Of a DNA stretch of 64,000 bases, positions 41,741 through 51,123 are shown in pieces. Within the stretch, counting starts at the first letter, position 1. The number at the start of each line of letters is the position of its first letter. A model generated the notes under the pieces. The model worked only from the letters and a program-made list of their open reading frames with translations, was not told where the DNA came from and did no database searches. A program made the translations under genes and the position numbers. This stretch comes from Pythium myriotylum (lineage: Eukaryota > Oomycota > Peronosporomycetes > Pythiales > Pythiaceae). The stretch is from contig JALJCQ010000009.1 of the NCBI GenBank assembly GCA_023091665.1, positions 868,001-932,000 on the forward strand, in the 5' to 3' direction.

Positions 41741-42697
41741 TTAGAAAAAGACGTGAGCTGCGATCAACGCCAGGACCAAAGTGGCTCGAACAACAGAATG
41801 TCCGCTCAGAGGCACTGTTTTGCCCGCAGCGCTTCTTCTCGATGGAGTTGAAGCGGTCGATCGGTTTAGACTCCATTTAAATGTTGCTGAGATTGGCACG
41901 TGGTCCGAGAGCTGCTGGCCCGTCGAGTTCGTGAAGGCTGTCGACTCGACATTGAACTTGACCAGTTCAAGGTTGAGCTGGCTGTTGCCACGGAAGAAAA
42001 TCTTGTCGATGGTCTCACAGTCATTGGTGGTCTTCTCCAGGTCACACTCCTCGTCCTTAGATCCAGCAGCCGGCGGCGTTCCCTTGCGGATGAACGAGAC
42101 CCAAGCGTCAGTGAGATTGGCGCGCGAGGTGAAGTCGCGAACGTTATCTCTTGAATCAGTGTAGACGGCGTTGGTGTCGCCGAAGACCAGCACGGCCTGA
42201 CCCACCGAATTGGCGAGGATGTAGTCGATGACTTGTTTGGCGTTGCTAGTACGGGCCGAAAGATCCGCGTTAGTATTTCCGGCGTCAGCATGGACGTTGT
42301 ACACGTCAATCGTCACGCCCTCAGTCAGCTGAACCTGCACCATCGAGAATCCCTTGGGTGTGAGACAATCCAAGTAGTCAATATCGCTGCACTTGCTCCA
42401 CTTGATACGCTGGATCGTCGTGGCGTTCGAGAACGGGAAGTTGCTCAGCGTGTTGAGCCCACTGCCAAATGGCACGTTACCGCTCGTCACGGTACGGTAC
42501 GGGTGCTTATCGTTGGCGTATAACACGTCGTGGTATGCAAAATCCTCTTGCACATTGACGATGTCGAAGTTGCGGAGGGCTTTGCCGATCGAGGGCGTGT
42601 TGACCTCGGGGTTGGCGCTGGAGAAGATGGCTGGGAGCCCCGCGACGTTGGCCGTGAGCACGGAGAACTGGCCAGATTCCTGAAGCACGCGTTGCAT
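41741..42697 (-). CDS. EEP-domain protein with hydrophobic C-terminal tail, array gene 9
   Basis: 318 residues from the ATG at 42697 (MQRVLQESGQ), which matches gene 10; an in-frame ATG at 42799 would add 34 residues. EEP residues are complete (VQEDFAYH, VHADAG, FGDTNAVYT, SDHVPIS). After FKWSLN comes a Ser/Thr-rich linker and the tail RATLVLALIAAHVFF. Together with the relic at 43393 it forms a divergent pair, duplicated as gene 10/gene 11. Confidence 0.87.
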   Translation of the reverse strand: MQRVLQESGQFSVLTANVAGLPAIFSSANPEVNTPSIGKALRNFDIVNVQEDFAYHDVLYANDKHPYRTVTSGNVPFGSGLNTLSNFPFSNATTIQRIKWSKCSDIDYLDCLTPKGFSMVQVQLTEGVTIDVYNVHADAGNTNADLSARTSNAKQVIDYILANSVGQAVLVFGDTNAVYTDSRDNVRDFTSRANLTDAWVSFIRKGTPPAAGSKDEECDLEKTTNDCETIDKIFFRGNSQLNLELVKFNVESTAFTNSTGQQLSDHVPISATFKWSLNRSTASTPSRRSAAGKTVPLSGHSVVRATLVLALIAAHVFF

Positions 42698-43392
42698 GAC
42701 AGAGGCGGCGGGAGAAAGCGTGAGTGAGGCGGCGACGGTCTTGCGCGTGGTGAACTCACGGTCAGCGCCAAGTTGATTGGATGTAGTGGCTCTACGCATC
42801 CATCATGGTCCGGGGTGCGCGTCTCTGGCTACTAGACTAGGTTCCTCTCATTTATATAGCTCGTCTAAGGCATCCAAAGTGGGAAGCTCTTCAGGCAAGA
42901 AGAGGTTTTGCTTGGCCTGCCGTAATCGACAACGTGTGATTCCTCTAGCATGCAAAGAGAAATATTGTATGAGTGAACTGTCTCTTTTGATCACGTTCTG
43001 GTGGAAGTGATCATTGGCTTCGAACTGGATCCTTCAAGCACTGGATGCCAAGTGCCTCACATTCGCGGGCGCAGCGCCCAAGAAATCTTCGCCAATGCAA
43101 CGTTTAGCAACGTGTTCCACGCGATATTGGCTTCCTTGGTTTCTCCAACCAGACGGCTGGTCGTTGAAGTCGTTCCATCATTCCATGTGATGGAGCTAGT
43201 TATTGTCTTACGCGCAGCGAGTCACGAGTTGTGCTGATTCTCGGTAAAGGAAGTAATGGCTTGCAACCACTGCCATCAAATCCACCGTCATCTCCAAAAC
43301 AGACAGTGGAGCTGCGATGATCTGGTAAAGATTCTGGTCGGATTTGCCGCACTTTGACTTTTACCCCATTCCGGCACCGAGTCTACGAACAA
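42698..43392. other. Divergent promoter region between gene 9 and its decayed partner
   Basis: Bases about 42960-43390 are homologous to about 44940-45375, the region between genes 10 and 11 (shared blocks GGCTTCGAACTG, CACTGCCATCAAATCCACCG, CATCTCCAAAACAGACAGT). No gene. Confidence 0.6.
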
Positions 43393-43713
43393 TGCCTTGC
43401 ACACTGGACGAATCCTGCCAATTCTTCGAGCTCACGGCCAACGTCGCGGGGCTCCCAGCAATCTTCTCCAGCGCCAACCCCAAGGTCAACACGCCAGCAA
43501 TCCGCAAAGCCCTCAGCGACTACGACATTGTCACTGTGCAAGAGGATTTTGCGTACTACGACGTCTGTTCGCGGGAACGAACCGTGTGGCAGTGGGCTCA
43601 ACACGCTGAGCAATCTCCCTTTCGCTAAGACCAGTTCCACTGAGCGACGGGCCATGTTGTGCTGGACTATGGCGACACCAATGGAGTCTACAGACGCGAG
43701 GGTCAGTATGTAA
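43393..43713 (+). pseudogene. Decayed EEP gene, counterpart of array gene 11
   Basis: Starts like gene 11 with an ATG at the matching place and reads LTANVAGLPAIFSSANPK, then VQEDFAYYDV. A deletion of about 40 bp then shifts the frame; GSGLNTLSNLPFAKTSST can still be read in another frame. A second deletion of roughly 200 bp joins this to a piece matching TGQAVLVYGDTNGVYTDAR, after which similarity ends. It lacks half the catalytic residues and all of the C-terminal domain. Confidence 0.85.
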
Positions 43714-43852
43714 TCGGCGCGGTCTGCATCACCAAAAGCAGCCGTCTTGGCTGAAGCGCCAACCATCCCAGCTTGCACTCGAAGTTCGTCCGGAATATGA
43801 GCAACAAGGAGGCAGCAAGAGAACATGAATTCATTCATTGCATTCAGCAAAC

Positions 43853-44809
43853 TCAGAAGAAGACGTGAGCTGCGATCAACGCCAGGACCAAAGTGGCTCG
43901 AACAACAGGATGCTCGCTAAATGGGAATGTTTTGACCCCAGGGCTGTTGGTGGATGGAGTTGACGCGGCCGCTTTGTTCAAAGTCCATTTGAATGTCGCT
44001 GAGACCGGCACGTGGTCCGAGAGCTGCTGGCCCGTCGAGTTCGTGAAGGCCGTCGACTCAACGTTGTACTTGACTAACTCGAGGGTGAGCAGGCTGTTGC
44101 CACGGAAGAAGATCTTGTCGATGGTCTCACAGTTGTTAGTGGTCTTCTGCAGGTCGCATTCCTCGTCCGTTGACCCAGCAGCCGGCGGCGTTCCCTTGCG
44201 GATGAACGAGACCCAAGCATCAGTGAGGTTGGCACGCGAGGTAAAGTCGCGAACGTTGTCTCTTGCATCTGTGTAGACGGCGTTGGTGTCCCCATAGACC
44301 AGTACAGCCTGTCCTGTGGAGTTGGCAAGGATGTAGTCGATGACTTGTTTGGCGTTGCTGGTACGTGCCGCGAGATCCTCGGTGGTGTTTCCTGCATCGG
44401 CGTGGACGTTGTACACATCAATCGTCACGCTCTCGGTCAGCTGCACCTGCACCATCGAGAATCCCTTGGCTGTAAGACAGTCATAGTAGTCGACGTCGCT
44501 GCACTTGCTCCACTTGATACGCTGGATCGTCGTGGCGTTCGAGAACGGGAAGTTGCTCAGCGTGTTGAGCCCACTGCCATACGGTACGTTGCCGCTCGTC
44601 ACGGTACGGTACGGGTGCTTGTCGTTGGCGTACAGCACGTCGTGGTACGCAAAATCCTCTTGCACATTGACGATGTCGTAGTTGCTGAGGGCTTTGCCGA
44701 TCGAGGGCGTGTTGACCTCGGGGTTGGCGCTGGAGAAGATGGCTGGGAGCCCGGCGACGTTGGCCGTGAGCACGGAGAACTGGCCAGATTCCTGAAGCAC
44801 GCGTTGCAT
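43853..44809 (-). CDS. EEP-domain protein with hydrophobic C-terminal tail, array gene 10
   Basis: 318 residues, the closest relative of gene 9, with the same tail RATLVLALIAAHVFF after a linker with TPSTNSPG. EEP motifs are intact (TANVAGLP, VQEDFAYH, YGDTNAVYT, SDHVPVS). The sequence upstream of the ATG reads CKTVLAPLALSPAASV in frame, somewhat like a signal peptide, but no in-frame ATG precedes it before a stop. The matching upstream stretch of gene 9 is similar. Confidence 0.87.
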   Translation of the reverse strand: MQRVLQESGQFSVLTANVAGLPAIFSSANPEVNTPSIGKALSNYDIVNVQEDFAYHDVLYANDKHPYRTVTSGNVPYGSGLNTLSNFPFSNATTIQRIKWSKCSDVDYYDCLTAKGFSMVQVQLTESVTIDVYNVHADAGNTTEDLAARTSNAKQVIDYILANSTGQAVLVYGDTNAVYTDARDNVRDFTSRANLTDAWVSFIRKGTPPAAGSTDEECDLQKTTNNCETIDKIFFRGNSLLTLELVKYNVESTAFTNSTGQQLSDHVPVSATFKWTLNKAAASTPSTNSPGVKTFPFSEHPVVRATLVLALIAAHVFF

Positions 44810-45375
44810 GACAGAGGCGGCGGGAGAAAGCGCGAGTGGCGCGAGGACTGTCTTGCACGTGGTGTACTCAACACGTGAGGATCAGCGCCAAGTTGATGGG
44901 CCACCATCGTCAATATGTGAGTACTTGAACATGATAATCAGCGTTAATGTATTCGTGAACTGTCTCTATGGAGCACATTGTGGCGAGAGAAAGTGGGAGA
45001 TGAGCTTCTCAGTGGTGATGGCTTCGAACTGCATCCTTCAAGTAATGGATGCCGAGTGCCTCACTATCTTCGTCACGGTGCCCGAGAAATCTTCACTAAT
45101 GCAACGTCTGGCAGCCCAAGTGTCGCACGCGGTGTTGCCTTCCTCGGTTTCTCCAACCAGACGGATGGTCGTCGTTGAAGTCGTTCGTTCGTTCCGTGAG
45201 ATCGAGCTAGTTTTATGTCCTCGATGCAGAGAGGCACGAGTTGTCCTGATGCAGGGCGAAGGAAATAATGGCTTCCAACCACTGCCATCAAATCCACCGT
45301 CATCTCCAAAACAGACAGTTATCGGATTTGCTCCACTTTGATTTTTACCCCTTTCCGGTACCAAGTCCACGAACG
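44810..45375. other. Divergent promoter region between genes 10 and 11
   Basis: About 565 bp, homologous to 42698-43392. No gene. Confidence 0.6.
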
Positions 45376-46638
45376 ATGCTCCGCGCGCTTCAGGAATCCG
45401 GCCAGTTCTCCGTGCTCACGGCCAACGTCGCCGGGCTCCCAGCCATCTTCTCCAGCGCCAACCCCGAGGTCAACACGCCCACTATCGGCAAAGCCCTCAG
45501 CAACTACGACATCGTCAATGTGCAAGAGGATTTTGCTTACAACGATGTGCTGTACGCCAACGATAAGCACCCGTACCGCACCGTCACGAGCGGCAACGTA
45601 CCGTATGGCAGTGGACTCAACACGCTGAGCAACCTCCCGTTCGCCAACACCAGTTCCACTGAGCGTATCAAGTGGAACAAGTGCAGCGACCTCGACTACT
45701 TCGACTGTCTCACAGCCAAGGGGTTTTCTCGCGTCCAGGTTCAGCTGACAGAGGGCGTGACGATTGACGTGTACAACGTCCACGCCGACGCTGGGAACAC
45801 CACCGAGGATCTCGCTGCTCGTACGAGTAACGCAAAGCAAGTCATCGACTACATCCTCGCCAACTCCACGGGCCAGGCCGTGCTTGTTTACGGAGACACC
45901 AACGGGGTCTACACAGACGCGAGGGACAATATCCACGACTTTAGTACCCGTGCTCAGCTGACCGATGCCTGGGTTTCGTTCGTACGCAAGGGATGGCCAC
46001 CAGCTGCTGGATCGAAGGACTTGGAGTGTGACCTAGAGAAGACCACCAACGACTGCGAAACCATCGACAAGATCTTCTTCCGCGGCAACAACCTCGTGAA
46101 GCTGGAGTTGATCAAGTACAATGTCGAGTCAGCGGCCTTCAAGAACTCGACGGGCCAGCAGCTCTCGGACCATGTGCCGGTCTCCGCAACGTTCAAGTGG
46201 ACACTGAACAGCTCCATTCGCCAGTCCTCGACATTTGGGGGCTCAGGGGGAACGAGCTTCACCGACGTCAATTCGCTGCCACTCGGCAAGGTGACGTCGG
46301 TGACGGTGCGCGGTGGGTCCCGTGTGAATGCTGTGACTTTCCAGGTTGGCGCCACGACGTTCCGCCATGGAGGTAAGAACGGATCCGACAAGACTCTCGC
46401 GCTCGCGGGCGACGAGTACCTCAAATCGGTTGAGATTCACTCGGGCGTGTACAGCGGTCGCAAGCAAGTGTTCTACACTAAGTTCACGACCAGCAAGGGC
46501 CGCACGGTTGCTGTCGGCTCGCCGAGAGAGGCGAACAAGGTCACGTACACGGCGCCTGAGGGCTGGGAGATTTCGGGAATGCAAGGTCGTGCGGCAGACG
46601 AGATCAACGCGCTTGGCGTGATCTACACGCTTGTGTGA
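45376..46638 (+). CDS. EEP domain + jacalin-like lectin protein, array gene 11
   Basis: 420 residues from ATG 45376; the frame is open upstream to 45268, but the family start is MLRALQESGQ. Subgroup II EEP, active site complete (VQEDFAYN, VHADAG, YGDTNGVYT, SDHVPVS). E51 is kept, although the following His is Asn here. Lectin half: GGSGGTSFTDV, TVRGGSRVNAVTFQVG, FRHGGKNG, INALGVIYTLV. It is the lectin-bearing member of a divergent pair whose other member (gene 10) carries the tail. Confidence 0.9.
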   Translation: MLRALQESGQFSVLTANVAGLPAIFSSANPEVNTPTIGKALSNYDIVNVQEDFAYNDVLYANDKHPYRTVTSGNVPYGSGLNTLSNLPFANTSSTERIKWNKCSDLDYFDCLTAKGFSRVQVQLTEGVTIDVYNVHADAGNTTEDLAARTSNAKQVIDYILANSTGQAVLVYGDTNGVYTDARDNIHDFSTRAQLTDAWVSFVRKGWPPAAGSKDLECDLEKTTNDCETIDKIFFRGNNLVKLELIKYNVESAAFKNSTGQQLSDHVPVSATFKWTLNSSIRQSSTFGGSGGTSFTDVNSLPLGKVTSVTVRGGSRVNAVTFQVGATTFRHGGKNGSDKTLALAGDEYLKSVEIHSGVYSGRKQVFYTKFTTSKGRTVAVGSPREANKVTYTAPEGWEISGMQGRAADEINALGVIYTLV

Positions 46639-47194
46639 GTGCAAACGAACAAACCACCCACAGAAGGGCTACACTTCCAAGTCTTTTCCACAGCTGAATT
46701 GAAAATATCTATCCATTCACCCTTTCAGTCACGAACTGGGTCTCAACTTGTGGATGAGCACAAGCAGTGGCGGAGCGTCATCCTGTTCGTGCTCGAAAAA
46801 TGGTAATCTTGTTGTATCAAAAACAATGGTCTGGCGTCATCTCGTGCACAAGAGGCACAGTCCTACAAATAGTTGATGCATCACGTCATTTGTGTCCGTA
46901 CTGAACCGCGTACACTTGAAGTGATGCGGTGACCAAATTGAGCTTGAGCAGTGTCGCACATGAGTAAGTAGTCAAGCTATCCGCACAACCCATCTCATGA
47001 CACATGGGCTGATCGGCTAATGAGTGCAGCTGACCTCTTTCGTTGAATCGGTGACCTTCTTCGTACCTTTGTACTGTACCTAGAAAACATCAAGTACTGT
47101 TCCCCAGGAGAGAGCTCGCAAGTCGCCCCCGTTCCCGAGCCTCACTTCGCAATCTGCTCAGCAAGCTTCAAGTGACCACCCCAAACTTCTCACA
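46639..47194. other. Intergenic, promoter of array gene 12
   Basis: CTCACTTCGCAATCTGCTC at 47141-47159 resembles the array promoter element. Nothing else seen. Confidence 0.45.
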
Positions 47195-48457
47195 ATGCTT
47201 CGCGCCCTCCAAGAGTCCGGTCAGTTCACGGTCCTCGCAGCCAACGTCGCTGGGCTTCCCGAGCTTCTCTCGAGTGGAGACCCGGCGACCAACACGCCCG
47301 AGCTCGGTCGCCGCATCAGCAAGTTCGACATTGTCAACGTGCAGGAGGACTTCAACTACCATGCCGCTTTGTACGCGGCCGACACGCACGCTTACCGCAC
47401 GGCCACGAGTGGTGGCGTGCCATTTGGCAGTGGCCTCAACACGCTGAGTAACTTCCCGTTCACGGACGTCGCCGGCGTCGACCGCGTCAAGTGGAACACA
47501 TGCAGCACTTTCGACGGTGCTGACTGCCTGACCCCCAAGGGCTTCACGTACCTGCAGGTCCAACTAGCCGATGGAGTTTTCGTGGACGTGTACAACCTCC
47601 ACACGGACGCCGGTACGACGGACGCCGATGAGACGGCACGAGCCGCCAACATCAACCAGGTGATCGACTACGCGCTCACACACTCAAAGGACATGCCGAT
47701 CCTAATCTTCGGCGACACGAACACGCGCTACACGCGTGCACTCGACAACATCCGCGAAGTGTCATCACGCCTCGGCGCCACAGATGCTTGGGTCTCCTAC
47801 GTGCGCAAGGGCAACCCGCCTGCCGCCGGCGCCGATGCCATCGTCTGCGAGCTGGACAAGACCAACAACGACTGCGAAGTCGTGGACAAGATCTTCTTCC
47901 GTGGTAACAAGCTGCTAAATCTCAACTTGGTCAAGTTCAATACCGAGTCGGCGGCCTTCGCGAACGCCACGGGCCAGCAGCTCTCGGACCACGTGCCGAT
48001 CTCGTCGACCTTCAGCTGGACGCTCAACTCGGCTCTTCGCCAGAGCGCTGCGTTTGGTGGCCCGCACGGGACCCAGTTCACTGACATTGCGACAGTCCCC
48101 ACAGGGGTCAAGCCGACAAGCGTCACGGTACGCGGCGCCTCTCGTGTGGACGCGGTCTCCATCGCTATCGGCGGCACGACGTTCAAGCATGGCGGCACTG
48201 GCGGCTCCGACCAGTCGCTCACGCTCACCTCTGGCGAGTACCTGAAGTCGGTGGAGCTGCATACGGACCAGAAGGACGGCCACACTCGCGTGTTCTACGC
48301 CAAGTTCACGACAAGCAGCGGCCGTACTGTCGCCAACGGCGCCACGACGTCCAACAAGGTCACCTACACGGCACCGGCGGGCTGGCAGATCGCTGCATTC
48401 CACGGCCGCTCGGACGACGAGGTCGATGCTCTCGGAGTGATCTACACGCGTGTGTAG
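47195..48457 (+). CDS. EEP domain + jacalin-like lectin protein, array gene 12
   Basis: 420 residues, subgroup I. Active site complete (AANVAGLP, VQEDFNYH, LHTDAG, FGDTNTRYT, SDHVPIS). Small differences: CSTFDGADCL in place of CNNDEGADCL, and THSKDMPILIFGD in place of NSKDQAVVIFGD. Lectin half: VRGASRVDAVSIAIGG, FKHGGTGGSDQ, FHGRSDDEVDALGVIY. Confidence 0.9.
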   Translation: MLRALQESGQFTVLAANVAGLPELLSSGDPATNTPELGRRISKFDIVNVQEDFNYHAALYAADTHAYRTATSGGVPFGSGLNTLSNFPFTDVAGVDRVKWNTCSTFDGADCLTPKGFTYLQVQLADGVFVDVYNLHTDAGTTDADETARAANINQVIDYALTHSKDMPILIFGDTNTRYTRALDNIREVSSRLGATDAWVSYVRKGNPPAAGADAIVCELDKTNNDCEVVDKIFFRGNKLLNLNLVKFNTESAAFANATGQQLSDHVPISSTFSWTLNSALRQSAAFGGPHGTQFTDIATVPTGVKPTSVTVRGASRVDAVSIAIGGTTFKHGGTGGSDQSLTLTSGEYLKSVELHTDQKDGHTRVFYAKFTTSSGRTVANGATTSNKVTYTAPAGWQIAAFHGRSDDEVDALGVIYTRV

Positions 48458-49152
48458 AGTCTCGCAGGTTGAGCAGGAAAGAGTTTTCCCAGTGTATTGT
48501 GTAAACATGGTCTTTGAGGATTGTCAGTAGCGAGGGTGGGACTGTTGAAGTTGCAGAGAGCTTGTCATCGCGGGAGAGGATGATGTCACTCGCAGTGAAC
48601 TTGAAGAAAGAATCTCGAGCGAATCCGGGATCAGATTCACTGTCAAGCACGGCATGCGGACAGTAAAGAAGGCAAATGACCCATCCATCCACCGCATCAC
48701 GACCGCGCGTCGGTTCATTCTCTGGAGGATCTGTTTTTACGCTAAGATACAGAGGTCACGATCTTGCTTACTGACAGTTGCAGCGTGAGCAATTGATCAG
48801 TCCAACCTGTTTGAATCGATAATTACTCCTGCAAGGGACACCGATTAGTCGGACTAATCGTTGAAAAACCTCTTATAATTATTCGGAAGCACAAAGACGA
48901 TTCGAAGCAAATGCTGCAAATGGATAGCTGACGGCCGGGTCGTTCAAGAAGCGCGGCATTACTCGCGAGTGGGACGTTCGCATGGAACGTTCGATGTCAC
49001 AGAAGAGTCAAACCCTGTACGAATTGCAAATTGTGACTCACTCCACGCGAGGCCAGCTGAGCCGGTCGCGTCTCAATGAGGCAGGGCGTGTGGACCCCCG
49101 AAAGTGACTCGCCTCAAGAAGCTCACTTTGCAATCTTCCTCGCAAGCCACCG

Positions 49153-49153
<1 letters not shown>
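48458..49153. other. Intergenic, about 700 bp
   Basis: No gene. ATTAGTCGGACTAAT at 48844-48858 is a short palindrome. The promoter-like GCTCACTTTGCAATCTTCCT is at 49121-49140. Confidence 0.45.

Positions 49154-49188
<35 letters not shown>
49154..49188 (+). repeat. 35-base poly-C run before array gene 13
   Basis: An uninterrupted C homopolymer 8 bases before the ATG, between a promoter-like element (49121-49140) and the start, so probably in the 5' leader. On the other strand it is poly-G. Length is as written in the sequence and may be uncertain in the assembly. Confidence 0.9.
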
Positions 49189-49196
49189 ACGCCAAG

Positions 49197-50459
49197 ATGC
49201 TTCGCGCCCTCCAAGAGTCCGGCCAGTTCACGGTCCTCGCCTCCAACGTTGCCGGCCTGCCCGCAATCCTTTCAAGCGGTAACCCGGCTGCCAACACGGC
49301 TGAGCTCGGCAAGCGTCTCAGCAACTTCGACATCGTCAACGTTCAGGAAGACTTCAACTACCACGCCACACTCTATGAAAACGACAAGCACGCGTACCGC
49401 ACAGCCACGAGTGGTGGCGTGCCCTTCGGAAGCGGTCTCAACACGCTCTCCAACTTTCCCTTCACGCCCATCACCGACACGGAGCGCATCAAGTGGGACA
49501 AGTGCAACAACGACGAGGGCGCTGACTGCCTGACCCCCAAGGGCTTCACCCGTGTGCAAGTGCAGCTTGCCGAGGGCGTTTTCCTCGATGTGTACAACCT
49601 CCACACGGACGCTGGTACTAAAGATGCGGATGAGGTTGCGCGTTCGGCCAACGTCAACCAGATCATTGACTACGTGCTTGCCAACTCCAAGGACCAGGCT
49701 GTGGTCATCTTTGGCGACACCAACTCGCGCTACACTCGCGCTCTCGACAACATTCGTAACATCCCCACGCGTCTTGGCATGACAGACGCCTGGATCTCGT
49801 ACGTGCGCAAGGGCAACGAGCCAGCTGCCGGCGCCGATGCCATCGTCTGTGAGCTGGACAAGACCAACAACGATTGCGAAGTCGTGGACAAGATCTTCTT
49901 CCGCGGCAACAACCTGCTCAAGCTCAACTTGGTCAAGTTCAATACCGAGTCGGCGGCCTTCGCTAACTCGACTGGCCAGCAGCTCTCGGACCACGTGCCG
50001 ATCTCGTCGACCTTCAGCTGGACGCTCAACTCGGCTCTCCGCCAGAGTGCGGCTGTTGGCGGTCCGTGGGGAACGCCATTCACGGACGTCAACGTCGTTC
50101 CGACCGCAGGCAAGGTGACCTCGGTGACGGTGCGTGGCGCCAAGCGTGTGGATGGCGTCTCGATCACGGTCGGTGGAACCACGCTCAAGCACGGCGGCAC
50201 GGGTGGCTCGGACCAGACGCTCACGCTGAACGCCGGCGAGTACCTCAAGTCGGTCGAGATCCACACGGACAAGTACAACGGCCACACCCGTGTGTTCTAC
50301 ACCAAGTTCACGACGAGCTCGGGCCGTACAGTTGCTAACGGCGCCACGACGTCGAACAAGGTCACCTACACGGCGCCGGCCGGTTTCCAGATCTCGGCCT
50401 TCCACGGCCGCGCTGCTGATGAAGTCGACGCCCTCGGTGTGGTCTACACGCGCGTTTAA
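49197..50459 (+). CDS. EEP domain + jacalin-like lectin protein, array gene 13
   Basis: 420 residues from ATG 49197. The frame is open upstream through the poly-C run (poly-Pro), which I reject as coding. Subgroup I, closest to gene 3, with PAANTAELGKRLSNFD and FTPITDTER; active site complete (ASNVAGLP, VQEDFNYH, FGDTNSRYT, SDHVPIS). The lectin half has GGPWGTPFTDV, VDGVSITVGGTTLKHGG and VDALGVVYTRV. Last gene of the array. Confidence 0.9.
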   Translation: MLRALQESGQFTVLASNVAGLPAILSSGNPAANTAELGKRLSNFDIVNVQEDFNYHATLYENDKHAYRTATSGGVPFGSGLNTLSNFPFTPITDTERIKWDKCNNDEGADCLTPKGFTRVQVQLAEGVFLDVYNLHTDAGTKDADEVARSANVNQIIDYVLANSKDQAVVIFGDTNSRYTRALDNIRNIPTRLGMTDAWISYVRKGNEPAAGADAIVCELDKTNNDCEVVDKIFFRGNNLLKLNLVKFNTESAAFANSTGQQLSDHVPISSTFSWTLNSALRQSAAVGGPWGTPFTDVNVVPTAGKVTSVTVRGAKRVDGVSITVGGTTLKHGGTGGSDQTLTLNAGEYLKSVEIHTDKYNGHTRVFYTKFTTSSGRTVANGATTSNKVTYTAPAGFQISAFHGRAADEVDALGVVYTRV

Positions 50460-51123
50460 ATTGAGTTGTCTCTTTCCATCCCCAATTGCGGGATACTAGT
50501 TACTACGTAGTATGAATGCGGGTCTCGCATACCTCGTGGCGAACCACGATCACGGTCACGATTTTTGAATGCAACAATGTGATGAATACCAACTGAACTA
50601 AGATGCTTGGACGAACTCGATTTGATTCTCCGACAACGGCAACCGCTGCAACCTTTGAATCCGGAGTGGTGGAACAGTTTCGCAGAAGCTGTCGTGCGCA
50701 TGTGCTGGGATCGTGCGAAAGCTGTCAGGGGTTTGCAGCAAACGCATTTGAACAACTGGACTCTACACTCCTAGTAGTACCGGTACATCGATTGAAACTG
50801 GACACTTCATTTGGTCTGAACCACAAAGCAAACAGTTGTTGGTGTCTGCGAAGTCGTCACATGTTGGACTTTGATTTCCGGCAACCTGATCATCGTGGTC
50901 ACTGGTGTGCTTCTACGAAGTATTCATCATCGTGGAAGTCTGTATCGCCTTCGCGACCATTTACGGTAGAGGTAGCACAATAGCATAGATGGTCTGCAAG
51001 CCAAGACGTTCGAGTCTGGCCACTGCGATTGAAGACTCCTAGGGACACTACCCGCATACACCTTGTCGTAGACTGCTAGGGATAGAGAAGCGGAATTTAT
51101 TCACTTTCAAACCGAAGATACTC
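50460..51123. other. Intergenic, weak 126-codon frame
   Basis: An ATG-started frame at 50603-50983 (+) has no family features, signal peptide or usual composition; I do not call it a gene. It marks the border between the EEP array and PLAC8 genes. Confidence 0.4.

Noticed and set aside
49104..49196. Poly-Pro N-terminal extension of array gene 13
   Set aside because: Only the reading of a poly-C run of leader DNA; starts at a non-ATG codon.
50603..50983. 126-codon frame with ATG
   Set aside because: No signal peptide, domain or promoter element; composition not protein-like enough to call.
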